NCBI RefSeq assembly: GCF_014199915.1
Contig: NZ_JACHOO010000002.1
Span: forward strand, 660,756-724,755
Direction: 5' to 3'
DNA length: 64,000 nt
Source: Prosthecomicrobium pneumaticum
GTDB taxonomy: Bacteria > Pseudomonadota > Alphaproteobacteria > Rhizobiales > Kaistiaceae
The notes below the pieces were generated by a model. That model ran no database searches, had not been told where the DNA came from, and saw only the letters and a program-made list of their open reading frames with translations. Both the position numbers and the translations under genes were made by a program. Shown here piece by piece: positions 1-9,109 of the stretch (its first letter is position 1; each line of letters opens with the position of its first letter).

Positions 1-694
1 AGGCCGGATTCACGAAGATCGCATTGCCGTAGAGATCGACGCCGTGATCGGCCATCAGGAGCACGGTGATGTCGTCCGCCGGCACTCCGTTCGCCTTCAG
101 ATTGATGAAGGAGGAGAAGGAGAAGCCGGTGATCGCATCGACATCGCCGGCGGCGAGCATCGGCTCGCGGACCGGGAAGCCGACATTCTCGACGGTCACC
201 TTCGTGCTGTCGATGCCGTTCGCGGCGGCGAAGATCTTCCACTGCGCCCAGGCACCGTCCGGCGCGGGTGCGCCGAGCTTCTTGCCCTCGAGATCCTTCG
301 GCGCGGTGATGCCGAGGCTCTTGCGCCCGACGATCGAGAAGGCCGGCTTGTTGTAGACCATGTAGACGGCCTTGAGCGGCACGGTCGGATTGGCGTCGAC
401 GAATTTGATCAGCGAATTGATGTCGCCGAACCCCATGTCGTAGGTGCCGGACGCGACCCGATTGATCGGCTCGAGCGAGCCGCCCGCCGTATCGATCGTG
501 ACGTCGAGCCCGGCATCCTTGAAGTAGCCCTTGTCGAGCGCGATCAGGAACGGCGCCGCCGGACCCTCATACTTCCAGTCGAGCGAGAACTTGACCGGCG
601 TCTGCGCCGACGCGGCGGCCGCGAGGCCGGCGAGCGCGAAGCCGGCCAGCGCGGCAAGGGACGAGAAGCGACGGACGAGGCGCGACGTGGGCAT
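1..694 (-). CDS. ABC transporter substrate-binding protein, THI5/SsuA-like (3' part outside window)
   Basis: Partial gene: the start codon is at 694 and the reading frame runs off the left edge after about 231 residues. It begins with a Sec signal peptide (Arg/Lys-rich start, alanine-rich core, cleavage near AAASAQ, residue ~25). The mature part reads as a periplasmic type-2 binding protein of the NMT1/THI5-SsuA class: a VKFSLDWKYEGPAAPFLIAL opening, a KGYFKDAGLDVTI strand-helix, and an IVGRKSLGI / GKKLGAP segment. This class captures sulfonates, nitrate/taurine-type anions or pyrimidine precursors, and the ligand cannot be told from this fragment. A purine-rich stretch lies just upstream of 694. 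The partner permease and ATPase would be beyond the left edge. Confidence 0.8.
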   Translation of the reverse strand, partial: MPTSRLVRRFSSLAALAGFALAGLAAAASAQTPVKFSLDWKYEGPAAPFLIALDKGYFKDAGLDVTIDTAGGSLEPINRVASGTYDMGFGDINSLIKFVDANPTVPLKAVYMVYNKPAFSIVGRKSLGITAPKDLEGKKLGAPAPDGAWAQWKIFAAANGIDSTKVTVENVGFPVREPMLAAGDVDAITGFSFSSFINLKANGVPADDITVLLMADHGVDLYGNAIFVNPA

Positions 695-881
695 GAACTC
701 TCCTTCCGGGAACGACCGCGCGGACCCTGCGGCCCGCACCCTGTCGAGCCCATGGCAAGTTCCATGCCGCCGGCGCGCGCAGCCGTCCTGCACGGGACAT
801 CCGTCGGTTGCCGCCCAAAAACGAGGCAGAAGAGAGCGGCAGAAACGCCTACGCCCCCGCCCGGTCCGGGAGAGGACGTGC

Positions 882-2459
882 CTAGAACAGGCTGCCCTGG
901 CCGCTGCGGGCGGACGACGACTTCTTCGGCGCGGCGGGTGCCGGCTTCGGCCGTTCCGCCGGCTCCGCGGGGGAGCCGGCGGCCGTCGCGCCGACCGGGC
1001 CGTCCTGGAACCGGATCGTGAGCGCCATGCCCGGCGACACCGCGACAGCCGTCTTCACGGGTGCGCCGTCGCTGTCGGTGACGAGCGCGAAGCCGCGGGC
1101 GAGCACCGCCTTGTAGGACAGCGTCTCGGCGAGCCGCCACAGCCGGTCCATTCGCTCACGGCTCCGCTCCGCGCTGCGGCAGAAGGCCGTGAAGGCGCGC
1201 CGGTCGAGCGTCTCGGCCCGCTCAGCGGCGCGCCGCAGCCGCTCCGCCACCGGCTCGATGCGCAATCGGCCGGAGGCCCGCAGAAACGTCGCCCGGCGGC
1301 GTTCGACCGAACGTTCGAGCGCCCGGCCCTTGCGATCCGCGGCGAGCGCGAGCCGTTCGCGCGCGCGGCCGACGATGCGCTCGAGACAGGCGGGCGTGAA
1401 GCGTGCCTCGACACGGCCGAGCCGCGCCTTGTGGGCGAAGGCGCTGGCGGCGAGCGCCCGGTCGAGGCGCGTCGCCCATTCGTCGAAGGCGCGGCGCGGG
1501 ATGGCGAGCAGGTCGTCGAGCCGCGGCAGGCCACGGGCGAGCGCGCGCACCTCGCGGCGGCGCTGCTCGATGCCGCGCAGCGCCCCGCTCTCGAGCCGGC
1601 GGGCGAGATCGCCCACCGCCGCGACGAGTACGGAGCGCACCGGCACGGCCATCTCGGCGGCGCCGGTCGGCGTCGGCGCGCGCAGATCCGCGGCGTGGTC
1701 GATCAGCGTCGTGTCCGTCTCATGGCCCACCGCCGAGATGAGCGGGATCGCCGAGGCCGCGGCGGCCCGCACCACCACCTCCTCGTTGAACGCCCACAGA
1801 TCCTCGAGGCTGCCGCCGCCGCGCGCCACGATCAGCACGTCCGGCCGCGGGATCCGGCCGCCCGCGGGCAGCGCATTGAAGCCGGCGATCGCCGCCGCCA
1901 CCTCGGCGGCCGCCGTCTCGCCCTGGACGCGCACCGGCCAGACGAGGACATGAACCGGAAAGCGGTCGGCGAGGCGGTGCAGGATGTCGCGGATCACCGC
2001 ACCCGTCGGCGAGGTGACGACGCCGATGACGCGCGGCAGATAGGGGATCGGGCGCTTCCGCGCCGCGTCGAAGAGGCCCTCGGCGGCGAGCCGGCGGCGG
2101 CGCTCCTCGAGCAGCGCCATCAGCGCGCCGGCGCCGGCCGGTTCCAGCGAATCGATGACGATCTGGTATTTCGACGAGCCGGGGAAGGTGGTGAGCTTGC
2201 CCGTGGCGATCACTTCCAGCCCCTCCTCGGGGCGGAAGCGCAGCCGCTGGAAGGTCATCTTCCAGATCACCGCCTCGAGCTTGGCGCGGTCGTCCTTGAG
2301 CGCGAAATAGGCGTGGCCCGAGGAATGCGGCCCGCGATAGCCCGACACCTCGCCCCGGACGCGGACATAGCCGAAATTCTCCTCGACCGTCCGTTTGAGG
2401 GCGAGCGAGATCTCGGAGACCGTGAATTCGGCGGCGTTGGTGGCGGGCGTTTCGGCCAT
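882..2459 (-). CDS. xseA: Exodeoxyribonuclease VII large subunit XseA
   Basis: Large catalytic subunit of ExoVII, which degrades single-stranded DNA from both ends to oligonucleotides and works with XseB in the cytoplasm in repair. The 525 aa are slightly longer than the usual ~450. An N-terminal OB-fold (about residues 10-110, with [20 protein letters not shown]) is followed by the catalytic core (about 130-440). That core carries [14 protein letters not shown], the VARGGGS segment and the conserved GHETDxxxxDxxAD active-site block starting at His246. The extra C-terminal 60 residues are Pro/Ala/Ser-rich and look disordered. The gene lies divergent from rsmE with about 80 bp between the start codons. 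xseB is not in the window. Identification is secure. Confidence 0.96.
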   Translation of the reverse strand: MAETPATNAAEFTVSEISLALKRTVEENFGYVRVRGEVSGYRGPHSSGHAYFALKDDRAKLEAVIWKMTFQRLRFRPEEGLEVIATGKLTTFPGSSKYQIVIDSLEPAGAGALMALLEERRRRLAAEGLFDAARKRPIPYLPRVIGVVTSPTGAVIRDILHRLADRFPVHVLVWPVRVQGETAAAEVAAAIAGFNALPAGGRIPRPDVLIVARGGGSLEDLWAFNEEVVVRAAAASAIPLISAVGHETDTTLIDHAADLRAPTPTGAAEMAVPVRSVLVAAVGDLARRLESGALRGIEQRRREVRALARGLPRLDDLLAIPRRAFDEWATRLDRALAASAFAHKARLGRVEARFTPACLERIVGRARERLALAADRKGRALERSVERRRATFLRASGRLRIEPVAERLRRAAERAETLDRRAFTAFCRSAERSRERMDRLWRLAETLSYKAVLARGFALVTDSDGAPVKTAVAVSPGMALTIRFQDGPVGATAAGSPAEPAERPKPAPAAPKKSSSARSGQGSLF

Positions 2460-2538
2460 GGCGCATGCCTAACCCGATCCGGTGTTCCCGTCGACCGCTC
2501 CGTTGCGACACGATGCGGCGGGAGGTATCGGAAGAAGC

Positions 2539-3279
2539 ATGTCCCGCTATGATTTCACCAGCCAGCGCCTCTTCCTCGACGCCGATCTCGCCATTGGCGC
2601 GACGCTGCCGCTCGATCGCGACCAGGCGAACTATCTCGTCACCGTGCTGCGCATGCGGCCGGGCGAGAGCCTGCTCGTCTTCAACGGGCGCGACGGCGAA
2701 TGGCGCGCCGTGCTCGAGGGCGACCGCAAGCGCGCGGCCCTGACGATCGGGGAACGCACCCGTCCGCAGACGCCGCCGGCGGTGCTCGACTATCTCTTCG
2801 CGCCGCTCAAGCAGGGCCGCCTCGACTATATGGTGCAGAAGGCCGTCGAGATGGGCGCCGGCCGGCTGCGGCCGGTGATCACCCAGCACACCCAGGTGCC
2901 GAAGCTCAATCCGGAGCGACTGCGGGCGAACGCCATCGAGGCGGCCGAGCAGTGCGGCATCCTGTCCCTGCCGGCGATCGACCCGCCGCGGCCCCTCCTC
3001 GATGTCGTCGCCGAGTGGCCCATGGCGATGCCGCTCGTCTTCTGCGACGAGAACGAGGCGGGCGATCCGCTCGCCGTGCTGTCGCGCCTGACCGATGGCC
3101 CGCTCGGCGTCCTGATCGGGCCGGAGGGCGGCTTCTCCGCCGAGGAACGCGACCGGCTGAGGCGCCTGCCTTTCGTCGTTCCGATCGCGCTCGGGCCGCG
3201 CATCCTGCGCGCCGATACCGCGGCGGTCGCCGCGCTCGCGCTCGTCCAGGCCGCGAAGGGCGACTGGCGCGGATCGTAA
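2539..3279 (+). CDS. rsmE: 16S rRNA (uracil(1498)-N(3))-methyltransferase RsmE
   Basis: Methylates N3 of U1498 in 16S rRNA with SAM, a late 30S maturation step. The protein is 246 aa, typical for the family. The N-terminal PUA-like domain (about residues 1-70) is followed by a SPOUT/trefoil-knot domain. The knot signatures are visible: LIGPEGGFSAEE for the SAM site and LGPRILRADTAAVAAL near the C-terminus. A start 57 nt upstream (2482) is possible in frame, but 2539 begins the family-typical MSRYDF sequence and has a GGAGG/GAAGAAG purine stretch just before it. It is divergent from xseA, with nothing downstream in the same operon. Confidence 0.95.
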   Translation: MSRYDFTSQRLFLDADLAIGATLPLDRDQANYLVTVLRMRPGESLLVFNGRDGEWRAVLEGDRKRAALTIGERTRPQTPPAVLDYLFAPLKQGRLDYMVQKAVEMGAGRLRPVITQHTQVPKLNPERLRANAIEAAEQCGILSLPAIDPPRPLLDVVAEWPMAMPLVFCDENEAGDPLAVLSRLTDGPLGVLIGPEGGFSAEERDRLRRLPFVVPIALGPRILRADTAAVAALALVQAAKGDWRGS

Positions 3280-3357
3280 GGATCACTTGGAATCCGGTCG
3301 CGAGGTCCCAGTCCGATCCGCAGTTTCCGAGCCGAGTTTAGAGATGTTCCACATTGG

Positions 3358-3378
3358 AATCAATCTAATACATTGATT
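3358..3378. promoter_or_regulatory. AT-rich inverted repeat upstream of the iron transporter
   Basis: AATCAAT (3358-3364), a 7-nt spacer, then ATTGATT (3372-3378): perfect 7-bp arms in a locally AT-rich patch about 97 bp upstream of the iron-binding-protein start. The position and AT richness fit an operator and promoter. It does not match the iron-control element TTTAGAA-type or the RirA TGA-N9-TCA pattern well, so the regulator is unnamed. Confidence 0.45.
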
Positions 3379-3474
3379 TGATTGGGCTTCTGGTTGACCG
3401 CAACGGTCGCCGCCCGCATTTTGCCGGCGCTCCGGCGCAGACGCGCCGGCGACACGAACGGATGGAGAGAGACG

Positions 3475-4500
3475 ATGACCCGCCTTCTCGCAGGCCCCCT
3501 TCTGGCCTTCGGCGCGTTCTGCGCTGCCGTGCCCACTGCGCTCGCGCAAGAGGTGAACGTCTACACGACCCGCGAACCCGGGCTGATCCAGCCGCTCCTC
3601 GATACCTTCAGCACCGAGACCGGCATCAAGGTCAACACGATCTTCGTCAAGGAGGGCCTCGCCGAGCGCGTCGCCGCGGAGGGGGAGAACTCGCCCGCCG
3701 ACCTCTTCAATGTCGTCGATTACGGCAATCTGATCGAACTCGTCGACCGTGGCCTCACCCAGCCGGTCCAGTCCGAGGTTCTGACCGCTTCGATTCCGCA
3801 GAACCTGCGCGACCCGGACAATCAGTGGTTCGCTCTCTCGATCCGCGCCCGCGTCGCCTATGTCTCGAAGGACCGGGTGAGCGACGAGACGCTGACCTAT
3901 GAGGACTTCGCCGATCCGAAATGGAAGGGCAAGGTCTGCATCCGCTCGGGCCAGCACCCCTACAACACCTCGCTGATCGCCGCGCTGATCGCCAAGGACG
4001 GCGCCGAGGCGGCCGAGACCTGGCTCTCCGGCGTCAAGGAGAACCTCGCCCGCAAGCCCGGCGGCGGCGATCGCGATGTGGCGCGCGACATCCTCGCCGG
4101 CCTCTGCGACATCGGCATCGGCAACTCCTACTATGTCGGCCTGATGCGGTCGGGCGCCGGCGGCGAGGAACAGAAGCCCTGGGGCGAGGCGATCCGCGTG
4201 ATCCTGCCGACCTTCAAGGACGGCAAGGGTACGCATGTGAACGTCTCCGGTGCGGCGATCGCCAAGAACGCGCCGAACCTCGACAATGCGAAGAAGCTGC
4301 TCGAATTCCTCGCGTCCGACGAGGCGCAGCACATCTATGCCAAGGCGAACTTCGAATATCCGGTCAAGCCGGGCATCGAGGCGGACCCGATCATCGCCGC
4401 ACTCGGCCCGCTCACCATCGACCCGCTGCCGCTCACCGTGGTCGCGAAGAACCGCAAGCAGGCGAGCGAGCTCGTCGACAAGGTCGGCTTCGACGAGTAA
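3475..4500 (+). CDS. fbpA: Iron(III) ABC transporter periplasmic binding protein (FbpA/FutA family)
   Basis: Periplasmic ferric-iron-binding protein feeding the permease downstream. It has 341 aa. The Sec signal peptide is residues 1-24 (cleavage after PTALA), and the mature protein starts QEVNVYTTRE, typical of the FbpA/FutA group. The consecutive tyrosines in IGNSYYVGL match the Tyr pair that ligates Fe(III) in this family, and KWKGKVCIRSG is the usual mid-domain motif. The start at 3475 was chosen over upstream in-frame starts because GGAGAGAG sits 5-9 nt ahead and the signal peptide begins there. A terminator-like hairpin follows the stop, then the permease gene. Family assignment is firm. 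Iron as ligand is inferred from the Tyr pair and homology. Confidence 0.9.
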   Translation: MTRLLAGPLLAFGAFCAAVPTALAQEVNVYTTREPGLIQPLLDTFSTETGIKVNTIFVKEGLAERVAAEGENSPADLFNVVDYGNLIELVDRGLTQPVQSEVLTASIPQNLRDPDNQWFALSIRARVAYVSKDRVSDETLTYEDFADPKWKGKVCIRSGQHPYNTSLIAALIAKDGAEAAETWLSGVKENLARKPGGGDRDVARDILAGLCDIGIGNSYYVGLMRSGAGGEEQKPWGEAIRVILPTFKDGKGTHVNVSGAAIAKNAPNLDNAKKLLEFLASDEAQHIYAKANFEYPVKPGIEADPIIAALGPLTIDPLPLTVVAKNRKQASELVDKVGFDE

Positions 4501-4515
4501 AGCGAAGCGCCTCGA

Positions 4516-4540
4516 GGCGGGCCGTCCCGGCCCGCCTTTT
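4516..4540 (+). terminator. Hairpin plus T-run between fbpA and fbpB
   Basis: GGCGGGCC (4516-4523), loop GTCCC, GGCCCGCC (4529-4536), then TTTT. This is a Rho-independent-type structure lying inside the operon, 16 nt after the fbpA stop. It would let most transcripts end after the binding protein and only some continue into the permease. Confidence 0.7.
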
Positions 4541-4563
4541 CCCCTTCAGACCACCGCGCCCGC

Positions 4564-6246
4564 TTGACAGACCTTCTCGAGCCCGCCGATCCCGTCGCCG
4601 AAGCGGCGGCCGTGAAGAGCCGCCTGGGCCCGGGCTGGCCCTGGCTCGCCGCCTCCTTCGCCGTGGCGCTGCTCGTGCTCGCGCCGGTCGCCGGCCTCGT
4701 CGTCTTCGCGAGCCGCGGCTCCGGCGGGCTGTGGCCCCACCTTCTCCAGAACGTCCTGCCGGTGGCGGTCCGCACCACCGTGCTGCTGCTCGCCGGGGTC
4801 GGCCTGTCGGTCGCGGTGATCGGCGTCGGCGCGGCCTGGCTCGTGGCGATGTTCCGCTTTCCCGGCCGGCGCATCCTCGAAGTGGCGCTGATCCTGCCGC
4901 TCGCGGTGCCGACCTATATCGCCGCCTATGCCTATCTCGACGTGACCCACCCGGTCGGGCCGGTGCAGACCTTCCTGCGCGGCCTTCTCGGCATTTCCGA
5001 CCCGCGCGGCCTGTGGTTTCCCGAGATCCGCTCGCTCGGCGGGGCGATCTTTCTTCTCGCCTTCGTGCTCTACCCTTACGTCTATCTCCCGGTGCGGGCG
5101 CTCTTCCTGATGCAGTCGGCCTCGATGCTCGAGGTGTCGCGCACGCTCGGCGCCGGGCCGTGGCGCAGTTTCCGCACCGTCGCGCTGCCGCTCGCCCGGC
5201 CGGCGCTCGTCGTCGGCGTCAGCCTCGCCATGCTGGAAGCGCTCAACGACATCGGCGCTTCGGAATTCCTCGGCGTGCGCACCCTCACGGTCGCGATCTA
5301 CACCACCTGGGTCACCCGCTCCTCGATCGAGGGCGCCGCGCAGATCGCCCTCTTCATGCTGGCGATCGTCTTCGTCCTCATCCTCGTCGAGCACCGCGCC
5401 CGCCGGAGCCGCCGCTATGCCGGCCCCGCCGGCCGCGGCCGCGCGCCGGCGCCGCGGCGGCTCGCCGGCTGGCGCGGGCTCGCCGCCGCCCTGCTCCTCT
5501 CGCTTCCCGTCCTGCTCGGCTTCGTCGTGCCGGCGAGCTATCTCGTCCTCTCCGCGGTGCGCCGGGTCGGGACGCGGGGCCTGCCGGCCGATCTCGGCTC
5601 CTGGATCGCCAACAGCGTCGGCCTCGCGGCGATCGCCGCGCTCGTCGCCGTCGCGGTCGGCCTCGTGCTCGCCTATACGGTGCGCGTCGTGCGCGGTCCG
5701 CTCGCGCCCTTCCTCGTGCGCGTGGCGAGCGTCGGCTATGCGCTTCCCGGCACGGTGCTCGCGGCGGGGCTGCTCGTGCCGCTCGCGAGCCTCGACAATC
5801 TCATCGCCAATGCGGTCAGGAGCTGGACCGGCGTCTCGCCCGGCCTCCTCCTCACCGGCTCGGGGGCGGCGCTCGTCTTCGCCTATGTGCTGCGCTTCCT
5901 CGCGGTCTCGGCCGGCGGGCTCGAGGCCGGTCTCGCGCGGATCAGCCCGTCGATCGACATGGCGGCGCGCAGCCTCGGCGCCGGGCCGCTGAAGACGGTC
6001 GGCCGCATCCACCTGCCGATGCTCTCTCCGGCGCTCGCCGCCGCCGGGCTGCTCGTCTTCGTCGACTGCATGAAGGAATTGCCGGCGACGCTGCTGCTGC
6101 GGCCGTTCAATTTCGAGACTCTCGCTACCCATGTCTATGGCGAGGCGGCCCGCGGCACCTATGAGGATGGCGCCGTCGCCGCGCTCGCCATCGTGCTCGC
6201 CGGCCTCGTCCCGGTCGCGCTCCTCGCCCGCACCGGACGGCGATAA
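4564..6246 (+). CDS. fbpB: Iron(III) ABC transporter permease, fused double-domain (FbpB family)
   Basis: Inner-membrane channel for ferric iron delivered by the upstream binding protein. Its 560 aa contain two copies of the binding-protein-dependent permease fold (about residues 25-290 and 310-555), roughly twelve membrane helices in all, joined by an Arg/Pro/Gly-rich linker near 275-305. Each half has an EAA-like cytoplasmic loop: EVSRTLGAGPWRSFRTVALP in the first, DMAARSLGAGPLKTVGRIHLP in the second. The start is a TTG at 4564 because no in-frame ATG precedes the first helix region. No ATP-binding subunit follows, as the next gene is asmA-like, so the FbpC partner must be encoded elsewhere. 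Confidence 0.9.
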   Translation: MTDLLEPADPVAEAAAVKSRLGPGWPWLAASFAVALLVLAPVAGLVVFASRGSGGLWPHLLQNVLPVAVRTTVLLLAGVGLSVAVIGVGAAWLVAMFRFPGRRILEVALILPLAVPTYIAAYAYLDVTHPVGPVQTFLRGLLGISDPRGLWFPEIRSLGGAIFLLAFVLYPYVYLPVRALFLMQSASMLEVSRTLGAGPWRSFRTVALPLARPALVVGVSLAMLEALNDIGASEFLGVRTLTVAIYTTWVTRSSIEGAAQIALFMLAIVFVLILVEHRARRSRRYAGPAGRGRAPAPRRLAGWRGLAAALLLSLPVLLGFVVPASYLVLSAVRRVGTRGLPADLGSWIANSVGLAAIAALVAVAVGLVLAYTVRVVRGPLAPFLVRVASVGYALPGTVLAAGLLVPLASLDNLIANAVRSWTGVSPGLLLTGSGAALVFAYVLRFLAVSAGGLEAGLARISPSIDMAARSLGAGPLKTVGRIHLPMLSPALAAAGLLVFVDCMKELPATLLLRPFNFETLATHVYGEAARGTYEDGAVAALAIVLAGLVPVALLARTGRR

Positions 6247-6378
6247 TCCTTCCCCGTCGCTCGCCGCCCGTCGATCACGGGATGTGGACGTTCTGAAAAA
6301 TTCCTTGAAGGGCCTGCCGAATGGCCCTATCCGATGCCTATGCCGCGGTGCAATGAAAAGACCGGGGGCGGTGCGCTG

Positions 6379-8184
6379 ATGAAACGGCTGCTCATTCCCG
6401 TCCTCCTCGTGGCCGCAGCGGTGGCCGCGGCTCTGTCCGCGACGCCCTTCCTCGTCTCGACCGATATGGTCGCCACCGCGCTGACCCGCCACGTGCTCGG
6501 CTGGACCGGCCAGACCCTCGCCTTCTCCGGCACGCCGGCGGTGCGTTTCGATCACGGCCTGTCGATCCGCTTCCAGGACGCGCGGATCGGCCCCGCCGAC
6601 GCGCCGCTCGCCGAGATGGACGCGCTCGTCGTGCGGGTCGGCATGCTCGCCCTGCTCTTCGGGCGGCTGGAGACGAAATCCTTCGAGCTCGACAGGCCGC
6701 ATTTCCATCTTTCGCCGGAGGCCGCACATCTCGCGCGCTACGCCTTCGACGACGATCCGGTGAAGTCGCGCTTCGGCCGGGTGATGATCCGGTCCGGCAC
6801 GCTCGTCTATCGCGACGCGGCGGGCGCCCCGGCCTTCTCGGCCGACGCGATCGACGCGGAGTTCGACTGGCCCTCGACGGCGGCCGCTTTCGACGCGCAT
6901 GGCTGGCTCGCCTGGCGCGGCGAGCCGGTCGAGTTCGGCGCGACGATCGCGAACCCGGCGGCGTTGGCCGACGGACGGTCGACGACGCTGCGCCTGAGCC
7001 TCGGGGCCAAGCCGGTCCGCGCGAGCTTCTCCGGCACGACGCAGACGGCCGGCGGCTTCGTCGCCGAGGGGCAGCTCTCGCTCTCGACCGCGTCGCTGCG
7101 CGATCTCTCCGCCTGGCTCGACGGCCCCGGCGGCTCCGGCGCAACTTTCGGTCCCGCCTCCGTCGAGGGGCGCGCGCGACTCGCCGCCGACGGACTCTCC
7201 TTCAGCCAGGCGACGCTGCGGCTCGACGGCAACGAGGCGGAAGGGGCACTCAGCCTTTCGCCGGGGACGGCGCGTCCGGCCCTCGCCGGCACGCTGGCGC
7301 TCGACCGGCTCGATCTGACGCCCTACGCCGACGCGCTCGTCGCGGCAACGGGCGGCCCGAGGCGCTGGAGCACTTTCCCCGTTCCGACCGGCCTGCTCGA
7401 CGCGCTCGACATCGACCTGCGTCTCTCTGCGAACGAGGTACTGACCGGCCGCGTGCGGCTCGGCCGCAGCGCCGCTGCCCTGAATATCTCCGCCGGCCGG
7501 CTCGCGGCCAGTCTCGGCGAAGCGCAGCTCCTCGGCGGGCGGCTCGTCGGCTCGCTCGATCTCGGCCCGAAGGCCGGCGGCGCCGCCGCGCGGCTCTCGG
7601 CCCGACTGGACGGCATCCCCGCACGGCTCGCCCTCTCCGATCTGCTCGGCCTCGGCGCCGTCGACGGCATCGGCGGCGGCGAGGTGACGCTCGGTGCGCA
7701 GGGCGCGACGCTCGGCGCCCTGATCGGGTCGCTTTCCGGGGACGGACGAGTGCGCATCACCCGCGGGACGATCGCCGGTCTCGACGTCGGCGCCATCGTG
7801 CGGGCCGTCAACACGGGGAGTTTCAGCCCGCTCAACAGCCTGGTCGGCGGCAGCACCGGTTTCGAACAGCTGACCGCCGGTCTCTCGATCGGCGACGGAG
7901 AGGTGCGCACCGGCGATCTGTCGATCCGCGGCAGCGGCTATACGGTCGAACTCGTCGGGCGGGCGCCGATCGGCACCACGTCGATCTCCGGCCGCGGCCA
8001 GTTGCTCGTCGAGCGCGCGGCCCGCAGGCCCGACGGGCCGGCCGACACCGTCCCCGTCCCCTTCCTTCTCGGTGGGCATTGGGATGCGCCGACCCTTGTG
8101 CCGGATTTCGACGGCATTCTCGACCATGCCGATGCCGGCGCTGCGCCGGGGCCGATCCGGCTCGGCTTTCTCAGCCCCCGCTGA
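6379..8184 (+). CDS. AsmA-family envelope protein
   Basis: 601-aa protein anchored by one N-terminal membrane helix (about residues 4-24), with the remainder exported. The start region (FLVSTDMVATALTRHVLGWTGQTLAFSG) and later LGAVDGIGGGEVTLGAQG / ITRGTIAGLDVGAIVRAVN are typical of AsmA/TamB-like proteins, where the C-terminal AsmA_2 domain (about 330-560) is the most conserved part. Family members are linked to outer-membrane assembly and intermembrane lipid transport. A specific substrate cannot be inferred. ATG 6379 was chosen because GGGGGCGG lies about 10 nt upstream. It is monocistronic between fbpB (132 bp away) and an EF-hand gene. Confidence 0.8.
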   Translation: MKRLLIPVLLVAAAVAAALSATPFLVSTDMVATALTRHVLGWTGQTLAFSGTPAVRFDHGLSIRFQDARIGPADAPLAEMDALVVRVGMLALLFGRLETKSFELDRPHFHLSPEAAHLARYAFDDDPVKSRFGRVMIRSGTLVYRDAAGAPAFSADAIDAEFDWPSTAAAFDAHGWLAWRGEPVEFGATIANPAALADGRSTTLRLSLGAKPVRASFSGTTQTAGGFVAEGQLSLSTASLRDLSAWLDGPGGSGATFGPASVEGRARLAADGLSFSQATLRLDGNEAEGALSLSPGTARPALAGTLALDRLDLTPYADALVAATGGPRRWSTFPVPTGLLDALDIDLRLSANEVLTGRVRLGRSAAALNISAGRLAASLGEAQLLGGRLVGSLDLGPKAGGAAARLSARLDGIPARLALSDLLGLGAVDGIGGGEVTLGAQGATLGALIGSLSGDGRVRITRGTIAGLDVGAIVRAVNTGSFSPLNSLVGGSTGFEQLTAGLSIGDGEVRTGDLSIRGSGYTVELVGRAPIGTTSISGRGQLLVERAARRPDGPADTVPVPFLLGGHWDAPTLVPDFDGILDHADAGAAPGPIRLGFLSPR

Positions 8185-8284
8185 GGCACGAAAAAAGATC
8201 TTCACCCGCGTAGGGAAAACCGCGCTGCGGCGTGATGCTCCTCGAAGGCGTTTGACGGGGCGCTCTTCGACAGGAGACGAACCG

Positions 8285-8989
8285 ATGATGAGAAGCCGAT
8301 TGCTCGCGACCACCCTGGTGCTCGCCGCGACCGCGTTTTCCCTCCCGGCGGCCGCGCAAGGCCCCGATCCCGAAGACCGCGAACCGGTCGGCCGGGCGAT
8401 GCTGTTCTGGGCGCTCGACCGCAATGGCGACGGCGCGATCGATCAGAGCGAGCTCCAGGCGGCGCGCGGCGCCCTCTTCGACGCGCTCGACGCCGACAAG
8501 AACGGCACGCTGACCCGCGAGGAGGTGCTCGCCGGCCTGCCGCGCATGGGCCATGGCCCGCATGGCTGGGGCGGCCCCGGCATGGGTCGCGGTCCCGGCA
8601 TGGAGAGGGGCATGATGGGTCCCGAGGATGGGCCGGGCGGACCCATGGGTCGGGATGGCCCCGGACCGGACGGTCGCGGCCCCGGCTGGGGCGGACCGGA
8701 TGGCGGCCCCGCGGCGGAGGGCGACCGCGACGCGCGGCGCGAGGAACGGCGTGCCCGCCGCGACGAACGCCGCGCGAAGATGGAAGAGCGTCACGAGAAG
8801 ATGGAAGAGCGCCTCTTCGCCCGGCTCGGCTTCGGCGAGGGCGATTCGATCACGCGGGCCGATTTCGTCGCACGGCCGACGCCCGCTTTCACCCGGCTCG
8901 ACACCAATGAGGACGGCAAGGTGAGCCGCGCCGAATTCATGGTGGCCGGGCCTCATGTGCTCGGCTTCCTGGGTCCCCTGGCGCGCTGA
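8285..8989 (+). CDS. Secreted EF-hand protein with Gly/Pro-rich and Arg/Glu-rich linker
   Basis: 234-aa protein with a signal peptide (residues 1-24, cleavage near AAAQG). Three calcium-binding loops of the DxNxDG or related type are visible: DRNGDGAIDQSE (~46-57), DADKNGTLTREE (~68-79) and DTNEDGKVSRAE near the C-terminus. Between them is a low-complexity segment rich in GPGMGRGPG repeats, then an RRDERRAKMEER charged helix probably forming a coiled coil. It probably acts in the periplasm as a Ca2+- or metal-binding protein. It sits immediately upstream of the ECF sigma operon and could belong to the same metal/envelope response. The link is by position only. Confidence 0.8.
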   Translation: MMRSRLLATTLVLAATAFSLPAAAQGPDPEDREPVGRAMLFWALDRNGDGAIDQSELQAARGALFDALDADKNGTLTREEVLAGLPRMGHGPHGWGGPGMGRGPGMERGMMGPEDGPGGPMGRDGPGPDGRGPGWGGPDGGPAAEGDRDARREERRARRDERRAKMEERHEKMEERLFARLGFGEGDSITRADFVARPTPAFTRLDTNEDGKVSRAEFMVAGPHVLGFLGPLAR

Positions 8990-9109
8990 CGGGCCGAGGG
9001 ATGCATGGCGGACGCGATCGCTGCGAAAGGGCCAACCGCCCCCGCGCCCGACGCAGCGCGCGTCCGCCATGCTAAGATCGTCCGCGACGGCTTCTCGCGA
9101 GGCTTCCTG

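Noticed and set aside
3341-3380. Iron-control element or RirA box
   Set aside because: The inverted repeat lacks the TTTAGAA core and has TCA-N11-TGA rather than TGA-N9-TCA, so I list it only as an unnamed palindrome.
8170-8185. Hairpin CTCAGC-CCCC-GCTGAG at the end of the AsmA-like gene
   Set aside because: The stem is only 6 bp, overlaps the stop codon and lacks a T-run on the coding strand, so I do not call it a terminator.
4546-8424. Long minus-strand open frame antisense to fbpB and asmA-like genes
   Set aside because: No ribosome site, low-complexity charged sequence and no family features. The plus-strand genes are convincing.
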